Source: PFJX01 sp964542455
GTDB taxonomy: Bacteria; Pseudomonadota; Gammaproteobacteria; Burkholderiales; Thiobacillaceae
Assembly: GCA_964542455.1 (NCBI GenBank)
Contig: CAZIUC010000010.1
Span: 47,296-111,295 of the forward strand
Length of the DNA: 64,000 bases
Direction of reading: 5' to 3'
Below are positions 41,222 through 49,699 of this stretch, in pieces. Position 1 is the first letter of the stretch. Every line of letters starts with the position of its first letter. The position numbers were made by a program, and so were the translations under genes. A model generated the notes under the pieces. That model was given only the letters and a program-made list of their open reading frames with translations. It ran no database searches and was not told the origin of the DNA.

Positions 41222-42070
41222 TTAGTTATTCTTCTTGGCCAACTTCTTGTTCGCGGCCTCCAGTTGCTGAATGCTGGCTTCGGGCTTGGGAAGGTTTTCA
41301 GGCATGGTTCCACCCAGTTCCTGGATGGTCTGGCGCACCTTGCGGCCCACCTCGAAGTGGGTGCGGTTGGCTTGCGTCTTGCCGCTCACCTGGTCACGGC
41401 GCAGTTTCTCCTCGGTTTGCGTGGCACGGAACAGATTGGCGGCCAACTCTGTGCTACCCATGTGGTCGAGAATCTTCTGACTCTTCTTCAAACCCTTGCG
41501 GGCATGAATGTCCTTGTTGCCCATGCCGCCGTATAACCCCTTGTAGCCGTGGTCCTGAAAGATGGCGTAGTCCAGACTGGTTTCCACCCCGGCCTGTTTG
41601 GCGGCAGCAGCCAGATGCTTGTTGTGCATCGCCAATTCGTTGCGGATGGCAAGGCGCTTCTCATCCTCGCTCAGACGGGCGAAGTGGGCGTCATCCGCCA
41701 ATTCTTGCCGCCGCGTCTGCATGGCAAAGTAAGTTTGGCCGTTGGCGATCACCGGCTTGCGTGGATCGCCGTTCTGCACGATCAGGTAGCAGGCGTAGCG
41801 GGAAAGGCGCACATCCGGTACCGGTCGCTGGGCACCCGCCCCGATCGGGACCATTTTGGTGGCGTCACCGAAATGGTCCGTGGCGGCATGTCCGGATTGC
41901 TCGCACGCTACCCGAGCTTTCTCGACCACCACCAGGAAATTCCGCCAGTCCTGGTACTCAAGCAGAGGCGCCAGATCGCGGGCGGACCAGAATTCCTCTC
42001 CTGCTGCATCCAACTGGCGGATGCCTTCAAAGGTGGCGTGGTGGTGTTGGGCGATGGATTTGTCCGTCAT
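41222..42070 (-). CDS. dinD: DNA damage-inducible protein D (DinD)
   Basis: A 282-residue protein with a BRO-N-like N-terminal domain (HHATFEGIRQLDAAGEEFWS, RDLAPLLEYQDWRNFLVVVE) and the DinD C-terminal part (EKRLAIRNELAMHNKHLAAA, DYAIFQDHGYKGLYGGMGNK, KILDHMGSTELAANLFRATQ). In E. coli DinD is SOS-induced and inhibits RecA filaments. GGGGAAAAG lies before the ATG at 42070. It is often found inside type I R-M loci, which agrees with the hsdR and hsdS fragments on either side. I saw no clear LexA box by eye. Confidence 0.9.
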   Translation of the reverse strand: MTDKSIAQHHHATFEGIRQLDAAGEEFWSARDLAPLLEYQDWRNFLVVVEKARVACEQSGHAATDHFGDATKMVPIGAGAQRPVPDVRLSRYACYLIVQNGDPRKPVIANGQTYFAMQTRRQELADDAHFARLSEDEKRLAIRNELAMHNKHLAAAAKQAGVETSLDYAIFQDHGYKGLYGGMGNKDIHARKGLKKSQKILDHMGSTELAANLFRATQTEEKLRRDQVSGKTQANRTHFEVGRKVRQTIQELGGTMPENLPKPEASIQQLEAANKKLAKKNN

Positions 42071-42090
42071 ATTGTCTTTTCCCCGTAAAT

Positions 42091-42705
42091 TCATGGACTG
42101 TCGGCTGCAACGTCGTGTGCCAACAGGTTTGGCTTTCCAGCCTGAAATACCCGCGACCGGTGCCATGCAAGATAGGCCTGGTGCTCGACCGTCACCCAGC
42201 GAAGCACCAAGGACTCGTCCAGCCGCAGCTGAACCCGTTGTTCCGCTGACAGTCTCGGCGAGCAGATCAGCCCTCCGGCGATATCGAAACTGATGAGACC
42301 CCGGTCGAACAGGGCGTCCAGGTTGGCCACCAGCAGGAAGCCGTTGAAGACATCCAGGCGTTCCTCGTCGCTTTCGCAATCAGCCCACGGCTTGGCATGA
42401 CTGGCCCGCAGGACATCAGACAGGTCGACACCCGTGACGGCGCAAGCGCCACTCCAGTAATTCAGGAGTGCTTCTCGAAACGTATCCTGACCGACACGTT
42501 GCTTCACCATCCGCTCGACTTCCGTGCCACCCGGAGGAATGGCCGCGATGGCTTTTCTGACCCGCTCCCGATAAGTGGCAGCCGCCTGATTGGGCAACGA
42601 CTGAGCGAGTTCTGCCGCGCGCCGAAGCAAGCGCGCCAGGTGCTCGATATCGGACGCCACAAACACGCCGGGATAAGGTGGCCGCCAGGGAGCCGACGTA
42701 GCCAT
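42091..42705 (-). CDS. HNH endonuclease
   Basis: A 204-residue protein from ATG 42705. The C-terminal half is an HNH_2-type nuclease: NYWSGACAVTGVDLSDVLRA, SHAKPWADCESDEERLDVFN and GFLLVANLDALFDRGLISFD, with His in ASHAKPW, Asn in VANLDALFDRG, and Cys/Asp nearby. The N-terminal part has no known motif. The frame runs open upstream to 42783 and overlaps the hsdR fragment, so the true start is unsure. It follows hsdR' and precedes dinD by 20 bases, all on one strand. Confidence 0.75.
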   Translation of the reverse strand: MATSAPWRPPYPGVFVASDIEHLARLLRRAAELAQSLPNQAAATYRERVRKAIAAIPPGGTEVERMVKQRVGQDTFREALLNYWSGACAVTGVDLSDVLRASHAKPWADCESDEERLDVFNGFLLVANLDALFDRGLISFDIAGGLICSPRLSAEQRVQLRLDESLVLRWVTVEHQAYLAWHRSRVFQAGKPNLLAHDVAADSP

Positions 42706-42775
42706 GCTCGTGCGTCGTTTGCGCCAGCGGCTGGATGCCAGGAAGCTCACCTGCATCGGCACATCCGCAACCATG

Positions 42776-43177
42776 TCAAGCACGGGGTCGGTGGAGGATC
42801 AGCAGAAGACCGTCGCCGATGTCGCAGGCAAACTGTTTGGCACGCACATCACGGTATTTCACCGGCGCGCCGTCGCGCAGGAGCGCGTATTTCTCCTCGT
42901 TCATCTGCACTAGGGTCTTGGTCACGTCTTCCCGCGCCACCTGGGCTAGGGCCTGGGCATAAGCCTCCTCCGGCAGACCGGGATTGAGTCGGCGCAGCGC
43001 GGCGCCCACCTCCCGGCGCAGCACCACTTCGCGGTCGGAATCGCGCCCCAGCAGGCTGTTCGGCCCGAAGTCCTCGTCGTCGTGGGCGAACACCGAGCCC
43101 CATTCGAGTTGCTTTTCCAGAAACTCGGCGGTGGGAGCCTGGATCAACAAATCTTCCGAGTAATCTTTCTTGGTCAT
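42776..43177 (-). pseudogene. hsdR: Type I restriction subunit HsdR, N-terminal fragment
   Basis: About the first 110 residues of a type I R subunit: MTKKDYSEDLLIQAPTAEFL, WGSVFAHDDEDFGPNSLLGR, EVVLRREVGAALRRLNPGLP. Match to the family ends around NEEKYALLRDGAPVKYRDV; then a short unrelated tail and a stop. The nuclease and helicase domains (some 900 residues) are gone. Downstream the HNH gene follows, so a deletion or replacement event removed the bulk of hsdR. Confidence 0.8.
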
Positions 43178-43202
43178 CGGCGGCCCTTCCCTGGCTTGTT
43201 AT

Positions 43203-43487
43203 TTATGACGGCTGCTGTGGCCACAAACGGCTGGTATGCACCAAGGCCACAATCCACACCGTATCGCCGCTGATTTCGTACACCGGGCGGTAGCTCTCGT
43301 GCGGTATCAGTTCTCGCGTGCCGGGAATGCGTCCCGGAGGCTCCAGAAACGGAAACTCAGCCAGTTGGCGCGCCGCCTGCGAGAACAACTCGTCCACCCG
43401 TGCGGCCGCCAGCGGGTTGTCCTCGGCGATATACGCCCAGATGGCGAAGCGTTCTTCGTCGGCTTCAGGCGTCCAGCGTAGCTTCAT
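43203..43487 (-). CDS. ParE/RelE-type toxin
   Basis: A 94-residue protein with the RelE/ParE fold pattern: LRWTPEADEERFAIWAYIAE, PLAAARVDELFSQAARQLAE, PGTRELIPHESYRPVYEISG, and VALVHTSRLWP. The last strand with HTSR is the usual end of the ParE/RelE group. It begins at the antitoxin stop (TGATG; a GTG three bases earlier is also possible). Members poison gyrase or cleave mRNA; which applies here is unknown. Confidence 0.85.
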   Translation of the reverse strand: MKLRWTPEADEERFAIWAYIAEDNPLAAARVDELFSQAARQLAEFPFLEPPGRIPGTRELIPHESYRPVYEISGDTVWIVALVHTSRLWPQQPS

Positions 43488-43762
43488 CACCGGCCCAACA
43501 ACTGGGCGCGACGGGCGGCGAATTCGGCCTCCACCTCCTCATTGCCGCGCCCACGCCCGGCGGCGATCGACAGCCGGGCCTTCTCAACCTTCTGGCGCAA
43601 GAACTCGTCGTATTCCTGTTGCTCGTGCTGGCGCCGCACGAACTCGCGCATCAGCTCGCGCAGGATCTGCGAAGCCGGGCGGTGCGCCGTCTCGGCGGCG
43701 GCCATGAACTCGGCGCGCAGATCCGGTTCCAGCTTCATGGTGAAAACGGCTTCCTTGGGCAT
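43487..43762 (-). CDS. RHH-type antitoxin partner
   Basis: A 91-residue protein: AVFTMKLEPDLRAEFMAAAE then RPASQILRELMREFVRRQHE fits a ribbon-helix-helix DNA-binding domain, followed by a charged toxin-binding tail (EFLRQKVEKARLSIAAGRGR). GGAGG lies 7 bases before the ATG. It precedes and overlaps the toxin gene, the standard order, and should repress the pair. Confidence 0.85.
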   Translation of the reverse strand: MPKEAVFTMKLEPDLRAEFMAAAETAHRPASQILRELMREFVRRQHEQQEYDEFLRQKVEKARLSIAAGRGRGNEEVEAEFAARRAQLLGR

Positions 43763-44031
43763 ATCCAGTCCTCCGATGAAAGGTACTTACCAAGTGTATA
43801 CAAAATCATGCCGCCGGGCCGCGTGGCGGCTCATCCCCAGGCGGGCTATAAGCGCTTCCCAGGAAAAATATTTATTCCCGAATAATCATGATGTTACAAA
43901 GAAGTCGCCGGGCATTTTGACAACGAGTTTGGACGGAGCTGGGACGATACGACGGAAATCAGTCCAAAAGCCGCCCGTGATCAACCTGCCGGGTGACGGC
44001 GACTTGCGGTCGACCCGTTGGCCTTCGAGAC

Positions 44032-44601
44032 TCATGCGGCCACGGCCACCGCCTCGGGCAGGGGGATGCCGGAAACGTCGAACTGGCCGGACATCAGTTT
44101 GGGGAGGAGGAGGTCGCGGGCTTGTGCCAATGCCGTATTGGCTTTTCCCAACTGCTCAGCTTGTTCCAGCATGGGCCAAACCAGCCGATGGAACTCACGC
44201 TTCAGTTCCTGAGTCGGCAGCCAGATTTCTATTGCACCAATATCCGCGCGGCTCAACTCAAGCTGGTTGGTCGCACCTTTTCCCATATCTGAAAAGATGG
44301 GTTCCAAATTGAGTAGGGCTTGGCCGAAGTAGGTTGACGATTCTTCATCTGTCGGTCGAGCGATCGTGACATGCGTGTCCACGGTGCAGTCTGGAATGGG
44401 AGCGCGAACCTGTGCGACTCGCCCCAAAGTGCCGGCACCCGTAGAGTTGATCAGTACATCCCATATTTGGACCAATCGGTCGGGCTTCACGTCTTTTGAT
44501 TGGCGGCGGGCCGGCCCCATCGACAGCCGGCCAGCGCGGATGCATTTCTGGTTGATCACCCAGCCCTTCGCTGCATCGTCGTATTTGGGCGCAATGCCAC
44601 G
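44032..44601 (-). pseudogene. hsdS: Type I specificity subunit HsdS, C-terminal fragment
   Basis: About 190 codons of the second half of an HsdS: INQKCIRAGRLSMGPARRQS, NSTGAGTLGRVAQVRAPIPD, VDTHVTIARPTDEESSTYFG, GATNQLELSRADIGAIEIWL and the distal conserved helix EQAEQLGKANTALAQARDLL followed by LLPKLMSGQFDVS. The first target-recognition domain and the start are missing; at about 44602 the frame runs into the right direct repeat. hsdM is absent. The piece cannot give specificity to a working enzyme. Confidence 0.82.
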
Positions 44602-44602
44602 G

Positions 44603-44739
44603 CACAGAGAGAGGAAAAACCGCCGAAACCAAGGTTTTCTGGCCGATGCCGCCTTTCGCACAAATCCGGGAACCCGTGCCAGGACTGGCGTTTCGGGCAG
44701 ACGTGAAAAAGGCCAGAGCAACGTCTGGCCTTCAATTAG

Positions 44740-44745
<6 letters not shown>
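44603..44745. repeat. Right 143-bp direct repeat, at the 3' end of tRNA-Ala
   Basis: The partner of 32332-32474. It begins (minus strand) at the last bases of tRNA-Ala, contains the tRNA terminator, and ends where the hsdS fragment begins. The constant offset of 12271 bases along all 143 positions shows there are no indels. Confidence 0.85.
44706..44730 (-). terminator. Rho-independent terminator of tRNA-Ala
   Basis: Minus strand: GGCCAGA, loop, TCTGGCC, then T5. It lies about 10 bases after the CCA of tRNA-Ala. A copy with two changes in the stem/loop stands at the left island edge. Confidence 0.85.
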
Positions 44746-44815
<70 letters not shown>

Positions 44816-44847
44816 ACGCGAGGCGGCGAATATAGCAAAAAAGCCTT

Positions 44848-45642
44848 TCAGGGCATAGGCGAGGGATTATTCCAGTGGGCACGCCAGAGTAGCCAGGCAC
44901 CGATCAGGATCATGGGCAGGGAGAGCCACTGGCCCATGCTGACGGTGTAGGAGAGGCCGAAGATGCCTTCGTCCGGGGTGCGGAAGAACTCGCCGATACC
45001 ACGGAATACGCCGTAGCCGAGCATGAAGGCGCCGGAAACGGCGCCGATCGGTCGGGGGCGCGAGGAATACCACCACAGGATGAGGAACAACAGCAGACCT
45101 TCCATTCCGGCCTGGTAGAGCTGGGAGGGGTGGCGCGGGGTGGCGTCGACATTCGGGAACACCATTGCCCAGGGCAGGGAGGGGTCGGCGGCACGGCCCC
45201 AGAGTTCACCGTTGATGAAGTTGCCGATGCGGCCGAACATCAGGCCCAGCGGCACCAGCGGGCCGACGAAGTCACCGACTTGCAGGAAGCTGCGTCCGGT
45301 CTTGCGGCCATAGGCCCAGAGCGCGATCAGCACGCCTGCCAGGCCACCGTGAAAGGACATGCCACCTTTCCATACCGCGATGATTTCCGCCGGGTGGCTG
45401 AAGTAATAACCGGGTTGGTAGAACAGCACTTCACCGAGGCGACCGCCTATCACCACGCCGAGCACGCCCCAGAACAAGAGATCGTCGATGTCCTTGTAGC
45501 TCCAGCCGGATTGTGCGTTGCAGCGGCCGCGGCCGAGCAGGATGAAGGCGGCGAAGGCCAGCACATACATCAAACCGTACCAGCGCACGGCGAGCGGGCC
45601 GATGGCGATGGCGATGGGATCGAACTGGGGGTGAACGAGCAT
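44848..45642 (-). CDS. lgt: Prolipoprotein diacylglyceryl transferase
   Basis: A 264-residue inner-membrane enzyme that attaches diacylglycerol to the lipobox cysteine of prolipoproteins. Seven membrane segments; the signature is FGRIGNFINGELWGRAADPS, and GGMSFHGGLAGVLIALWAYG and HPSQLYQAGMEGLLLFLILW are conserved. It diverges from ilvD. Confidence 0.96.
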   Translation of the reverse strand: MLVHPQFDPIAIAIGPLAVRWYGLMYVLAFAAFILLGRGRCNAQSGWSYKDIDDLLFWGVLGVVIGGRLGEVLFYQPGYYFSHPAEIIAVWKGGMSFHGGLAGVLIALWAYGRKTGRSFLQVGDFVGPLVPLGLMFGRIGNFINGELWGRAADPSLPWAMVFPNVDATPRHPSQLYQAGMEGLLLFLILWWYSSRPRPIGAVSGAFMLGYGVFRGIGEFFRTPDEGIFGLSYTVSMGQWLSLPMILIGAWLLWRAHWNNPSPMP

Positions 45643-45718
45643 GGTCGGGCCTGGGAGGGTGCGCCAATGAAGGCTGGGATAAAATGCGGCGGATTATAGA
45701 GACTCAAGGTTGAATCCC

Positions 45719-47572
45719 ATGCCCGTATACCGCTCCCGTACTACCACCCAAGGTCGCAACATGGCGGGCGCCCGCGCGTTGTGGCGCGCCACCGGCATGA
45801 AGGATGGCGATTTCGAGAAGCCGATCATCGCCATCGCCAACTCGTTCACCCAGTTCGTGCCCGGCCATGTGCATTTGAAGGACATGGGGCAGCTGGTGGC
45901 GCGCGAGATCGAGGCGGCTGGCGGCGTGGCCAAGGAGTTCAACACCATCGCCGTCGATGACGGCATCGCCATGGGCCACGGCGGCATGCTGTATTCGCTG
46001 CCGTCGCGCGACCTCATCGCGGATTCGGTGGAATACATGTGCAACGCGCATTGCGCCGACGCGCTGGTGTGCATTTCCAACTGCGACAAGATCACCCCCG
46101 GCATGTTGATGGCGGCGCTGCGCCTGAACATCCCCGTGGTGTTCGTTTCCGGCGGGCCGATGGAAGCCGGCAAGGTGATCTGGGACAACAAGACGATCAA
46201 GCTGGATCTGGTGGACGCGATGGTGCAAGCCGCCGATTCCCACTGTTCAGACGAGGAAGTGGCCGCCACCGAACGTTCCGCCTGCCCCACCTGCGGTTCC
46301 TGTTCCGGCATGTTCACCGCCAATTCGATGAACTGCCTGACCGAGGCCCTGGGGCTGAGTTTGCCCGGCAACGGTTCGCTGCTCGCCACCCACGCCGACC
46401 GCAAGGAACTGTTCCTGCGCGCCGGGCGGCTGATCGTCGATCTGGCGAAACGCTATTACGAAGGCGACGACGCCACTGCGTTGCCGCGTTCCATCGCCAC
46501 CTTCGAAGCTTTCGAAAACGCCGTGTGCCTGGACATCGCCATGGGCGGCTCCACCAACACCGTGTTGCACCTCTTGGCGGCGGCGCATGAGGCCGGCGTC
46601 AACTTCACCATGAAGGACATCGACCGCCTCTCCCGCCGCGTGCCCAACCTGGCCAAGGTGGCGCCTTCCACCCAGCTTTACCACATGGAAGACGTGCATC
46701 GCGCCGGTGGCGTCATGGCCATCCTCGGCGAGCTCGACCGCGCCGGCCTGATCCACCGCGACTGCCACACCGTACACAGCCGAACCATGGGCGGCGCCCT
46801 GTCGGTGTGGGACGTAATGCAGGCGCACGACGTTTCCGTGTTCGACTTCTTCAAGGCCGCGCCCGGCGGCGTGCCGACTCAGGTGGCGTTCTCGCAGAAC
46901 CGCCGCTTTCCGGAGCTGGACCTGGATCGCGCCAACGGCTGCCTGCGTGACAAGGCGCACGCCTATTCCCAGGATGGCGGCCTCGCCGTGCTGCACGGCA
47001 ACCTGGCGCTGGACGGCTGCATCGTGAAGACCGCCGGAGTGGACGAGAGCATCCTCAAGTTCACCGGCCCGGCGCGCATCTTCGAGAGCCAGGACGCGGC
47101 GGTGGCCGCCATCCTGGCCGACCAAATCCGCGAAGGCGACGTCCTGGTGATTCGCTACGAAGGCCCGCGTGGCGGCCCCGGCATGCAGGAAATGCTCTAC
47201 CCGACCTCGTATCTGAAATCCAAAGGCCTCGGCAAGGCCTGCGCCCTGGTCACCGACGGCCGCTTCTCCGGCGGCACCTCGGGCTTGAGCATCGGCCACG
47301 CCTCCCCGGAAGCAGCGGAAGGCGGCGCCATCGGCCTGGTGCGTGAAGGCGACAGCATCGAGATCGACATTCCCAACCGCACGATCCGCGTCGCCGTATC
47401 CGATGACGAACTGGCCAGCCGCCGCGCCGAGATGGAAGCGAAGGGCGCGCAAGCCTGGAAGCCGGTCGGCCGCGACCGCCCGGTTTCGGCGGCGCTACGC
47501 GCCTATGCCGCCATGACCACCAGCGCGGCGTTTGGCGCGGTTCGTGATGTGACACAGGTGGAACGGAAATAG
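45719..47572 (+). CDS. ilvD: Dihydroxy-acid dehydratase
   Basis: A 617-residue Fe-S enzyme of branched-chain amino acid synthesis that dehydrates 2,3-dihydroxy-isovalerate and its homologue. Cluster cysteines are in CISNCDKITPGM and ACPTCGSCSGMFTANSMNCL; GRFSGGTSGLSIGHASPEAA lies near the C-terminus. I take ATG 45719; a TTG 9 bases upstream is in frame. Confidence 0.97.
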   Translation: MPVYRSRTTTQGRNMAGARALWRATGMKDGDFEKPIIAIANSFTQFVPGHVHLKDMGQLVAREIEAAGGVAKEFNTIAVDDGIAMGHGGMLYSLPSRDLIADSVEYMCNAHCADALVCISNCDKITPGMLMAALRLNIPVVFVSGGPMEAGKVIWDNKTIKLDLVDAMVQAADSHCSDEEVAATERSACPTCGSCSGMFTANSMNCLTEALGLSLPGNGSLLATHADRKELFLRAGRLIVDLAKRYYEGDDATALPRSIATFEAFENAVCLDIAMGGSTNTVLHLLAAAHEAGVNFTMKDIDRLSRRVPNLAKVAPSTQLYHMEDVHRAGGVMAILGELDRAGLIHRDCHTVHSRTMGGALSVWDVMQAHDVSVFDFFKAAPGGVPTQVAFSQNRRFPELDLDRANGCLRDKAHAYSQDGGLAVLHGNLALDGCIVKTAGVDESILKFTGPARIFESQDAAVAAILADQIREGDVLVIRYEGPRGGPGMQEMLYPTSYLKSKGLGKACALVTDGRFSGGTSGLSIGHASPEAAEGGAIGLVREGDSIEIDIPNRTIRVAVSDDELASRRAEMEAKGAQAWKPVGRDRPVSAALRAYAAMTTSAAFGAVRDVTQVERK

Positions 47573-47580
47573 GAGGGCAC

Positions 47581-48183
47581 ATGGGACTGCCATTGACGAA
47601 ATCCGAGGGCAAGCCGCGCTATACCTATGCGGATTACCTGACCTGGCAAGGTGAGGAGCGCTACCAGATCATCGAAGGCGAGGCTTTTGTCATGGCCCCC
47701 GCGCCCGCCGTGCGGCATCAGGCCGTGGTCATGGAGGTTTCCAGCCAGGCCCATGTGGCGCTCAAAGACACACCCTGCCAAGTATTTACCGCTTCCCTGG
47801 ACGTTCGGCTACCTAAAGCCGACGAATCGGACGATCAGATCGACACCGTGGTGCAACCGGATGTGCTGGTGGTCTGCGACCCACGCAAAGTGGATGAGCG
47901 AGGTATTCGCGGCGCGCCGGACTGGGTGGTGGAAGTACTCTTTCCCTTCACCGCCGGCCTGGATCATGTAAAAAAACGACGACTCTACGAACTTGCGGGT
48001 GTTCGCGAATACTGGCTGATCCAGCCCATGGACCGCGTTCTGACCGTCTATACGCTGAAGGATGGCGCATACGGCCGCCCCCATATCCAGGAACTCGAAG
48101 GCGAAACCCCGGTGGGCGTGCTGGAAGGCGTGGTCATCCAGTGGGACGAACTTGCCGCCCGCCTGCCGCCGCCCGGGTTCTGA
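47581..48183 (+). CDS. Uma2 family (DUF820) putative nuclease
   Basis: A 200-residue Uma2 protein: YTYADYLTWQGEERYQIIEG, VVQPDVLVVCDPRKVDERGI, GAPDWVVEVLFPFTAGLDHV and GVREYWLIQPMDRVLTVYTL. The usual SPST in the E-x-L-SPST helix is FPFT here. It starts 8 bases after ilvD with AGGAGG as ribosome site. Role unknown; related to the gene at 25.9 kb. Confidence 0.85.
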   Translation: MGLPLTKSEGKPRYTYADYLTWQGEERYQIIEGEAFVMAPAPAVRHQAVVMEVSSQAHVALKDTPCQVFTASLDVRLPKADESDDQIDTVVQPDVLVVCDPRKVDERGIRGAPDWVVEVLFPFTAGLDHVKKRRLYELAGVREYWLIQPMDRVLTVYTLKDGAYGRPHIQELEGETPVGVLEGVVIQWDELAARLPPPGF

Positions 48184-48187
48184 ACCC

Positions 48188-48502
48188 ATGCCGCTCCCCG
48201 ATACCCCGGAGCAAGCCCCCGCCGAGCAGGACCCGCTGGCGCGCTTCCGCAACTGGCGCGGTTTTCTCGCCGCCAGTGTCATGCTCAACCTCTTGTTCAT
48301 CTATGGCATGCTCGGCGCCGTCTCCGACCCGAACGGCGCCATCTGGTACAAGGTCTTGGCCTGGTTGCCGTTCAACGCCATCGCCACGGCGGTCTACCTC
48401 GCCATCATGGCCCGCCTGGCCGACACCCCCGGCGGGGTGTTCTACCGCATTCTCTGCGCCCTTATGATCGTCGCCAGTTGGAGCGTCATGTTTGGCGCCT
48501 GA
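48188..48502 (+). CDS. Small inner-membrane protein, two to three helices
   Basis: A 104-residue protein with hydrophobic segments GFLAASVMLNLLFIYGMLGA, FNAIATAVYLAIMARL and ILCALMIVASWSVMFGA. The N-terminus is acidic and cytoplasmic-looking. It starts 4 bases after the Uma2 stop. I recognise no family. Confidence 0.6.
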   Translation: MPLPDTPEQAPAEQDPLARFRNWRGFLAASVMLNLLFIYGMLGAVSDPNGAIWYKVLAWLPFNAIATAVYLAIMARLADTPGGVFYRILCALMIVASWSVMFGA

Positions 48503-48547
48503 ATCCGTTTCCCCGACTTGTAAGCCATTCAACCAGGAGTTCGACCC

Positions 48548-49453
48548 ATGCCCCTCGCCGCTTTGAACAAACGCTTTGGCCTTGCCGACCAACTCAAATT
48601 CGTCGAAGGCCCCGGCGGTCTGATTTTCGCGGAAATCGACAACGCACTCGGCACCGCCTACCTGTGCCTGCAAGGCGCGCACATCACCACCTTCCGGCCC
48701 AAGGACCAGGACGAGCCGGTGATCTGGCTGTCCGATTACGCCAAGTTCGCGCCGGGCAAATCCATCCGTGGTGGCGCCCCGGTGTGCTGGCCCTGGTTTG
48801 GCGCGCATGCCACGGAAGCCGGCTTCCCCGGCCACGGCTTCGCGCGCACGGTAATGTGGGAGGTGACCGCGAGCGGCGCGCTGGCAAGCGGTGAAACCGA
48901 AATCACCCTGGCCTTGGTCGAGAACGAGCAAACCCGCGCGCAATGGCCGCACAAGAGCCGGGTGGAACTGAATGTGGTGGTGGGTAAGAGTCTGAAAGCC
49001 AGCCTGATCACGACCAATCTAGGTGATAGCGACATCACCATCGGCGAAGCCCTGCACACCTACCTCCAGATCGGCGACATCGACGAGATCAGGGTGCTCG
49101 GCCTGGAAGGCTGCGAGTACGTGGACAAGGTCGGCGGCGTGACTCGTCGCACCCAGGGCGGCGCGGTCACCTTCGATGGTGAAGTCGACCGGGTTTACGT
49201 GAACACCGAAGCCACCTGCGTGATCGAGGACAGCCGCCTCAAGCGCCGCCTCATCATCGCCAAGCGCGGCTCGCGTTCCACCGTGGTGTGGACACCCTGG
49301 ACGGAAAAAGCCGACAAGATGGGCGACTTCGGCCCCAATGGCTGGCGCCGCATGGTCTGTGTCGAATCGGTCAACGCCCTGGAGAATGTGGTCGTCATCC
49401 CGGCCGGACAGAGCCACGCCATGAGCGTGGAGTATTCGGCGGAAGCGCTTTGA
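48548..49453 (+). CDS. D-hexose-6-phosphate mutarotase (YeaD-like)
   Basis: A 301-residue aldose 1-epimerase-fold enzyme that interconverts alpha and beta glucose 6-phosphate. Motifs: QGAHITTFRPKDQDEPVIWL, IRGGAPVCWPWFGAHATEAG, GFPGHGFARTVMWEV, GEALHTYLQIGDIDEIRVLG (His), and VCVESVNALENVVVIPAGQS (Glu). Family members are about 290 residues. AGGAG lies before the ATG. Confidence 0.9.
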   Translation: MPLAALNKRFGLADQLKFVEGPGGLIFAEIDNALGTAYLCLQGAHITTFRPKDQDEPVIWLSDYAKFAPGKSIRGGAPVCWPWFGAHATEAGFPGHGFARTVMWEVTASGALASGETEITLALVENEQTRAQWPHKSRVELNVVVGKSLKASLITTNLGDSDITIGEALHTYLQIGDIDEIRVLGLEGCEYVDKVGGVTRRTQGGAVTFDGEVDRVYVNTEATCVIEDSRLKRRLIIAKRGSRSTVVWTPWTEKADKMGDFGPNGWRRMVCVESVNALENVVVIPAGQSHAMSVEYSAEAL

Positions 49454-49500
49454 GGAGTTGCTCCCTTATCTCAAAGCGAGGCGGGTTCTCCGAGGCTAAC

Positions 49501-49600
49501 CGTAGGCCAGGTTGCGGTTCTATCGCAACCTGGCGACTTAAAACCAATTTTTCATAGATGAACCAACGCGTCAGGTAGCCTTCGGCAACCTGACCTACGT
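49501..49600. repeat. Dispersed palindromic repeat, family B, copy 2
   Basis: Arms CGTAGGCCAGGTTGCGG and CAACCTGACCTACG around a 60-base centre. Same arms as 29849-29938 and 60194-60293. It lies between the mutarotase gene and hemA. Confidence 0.7.
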
Positions 49601-49699
49601 TGGGTTTTTCCATTGGATCCCCTCTTGATCTACACCAATCCCACCGCCCCGCCTTCGCGCTACAATGCGCGCCCTTCAAAGCCTTGAATTAACAGCGGA

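Noticed and set aside
43763..44031. A gene between the antitoxin and the hsdS fragment
   Set aside because: No frame has a recognised motif. The space probably holds the promoter of the toxin-antitoxin pair and hsdS-derived remains.
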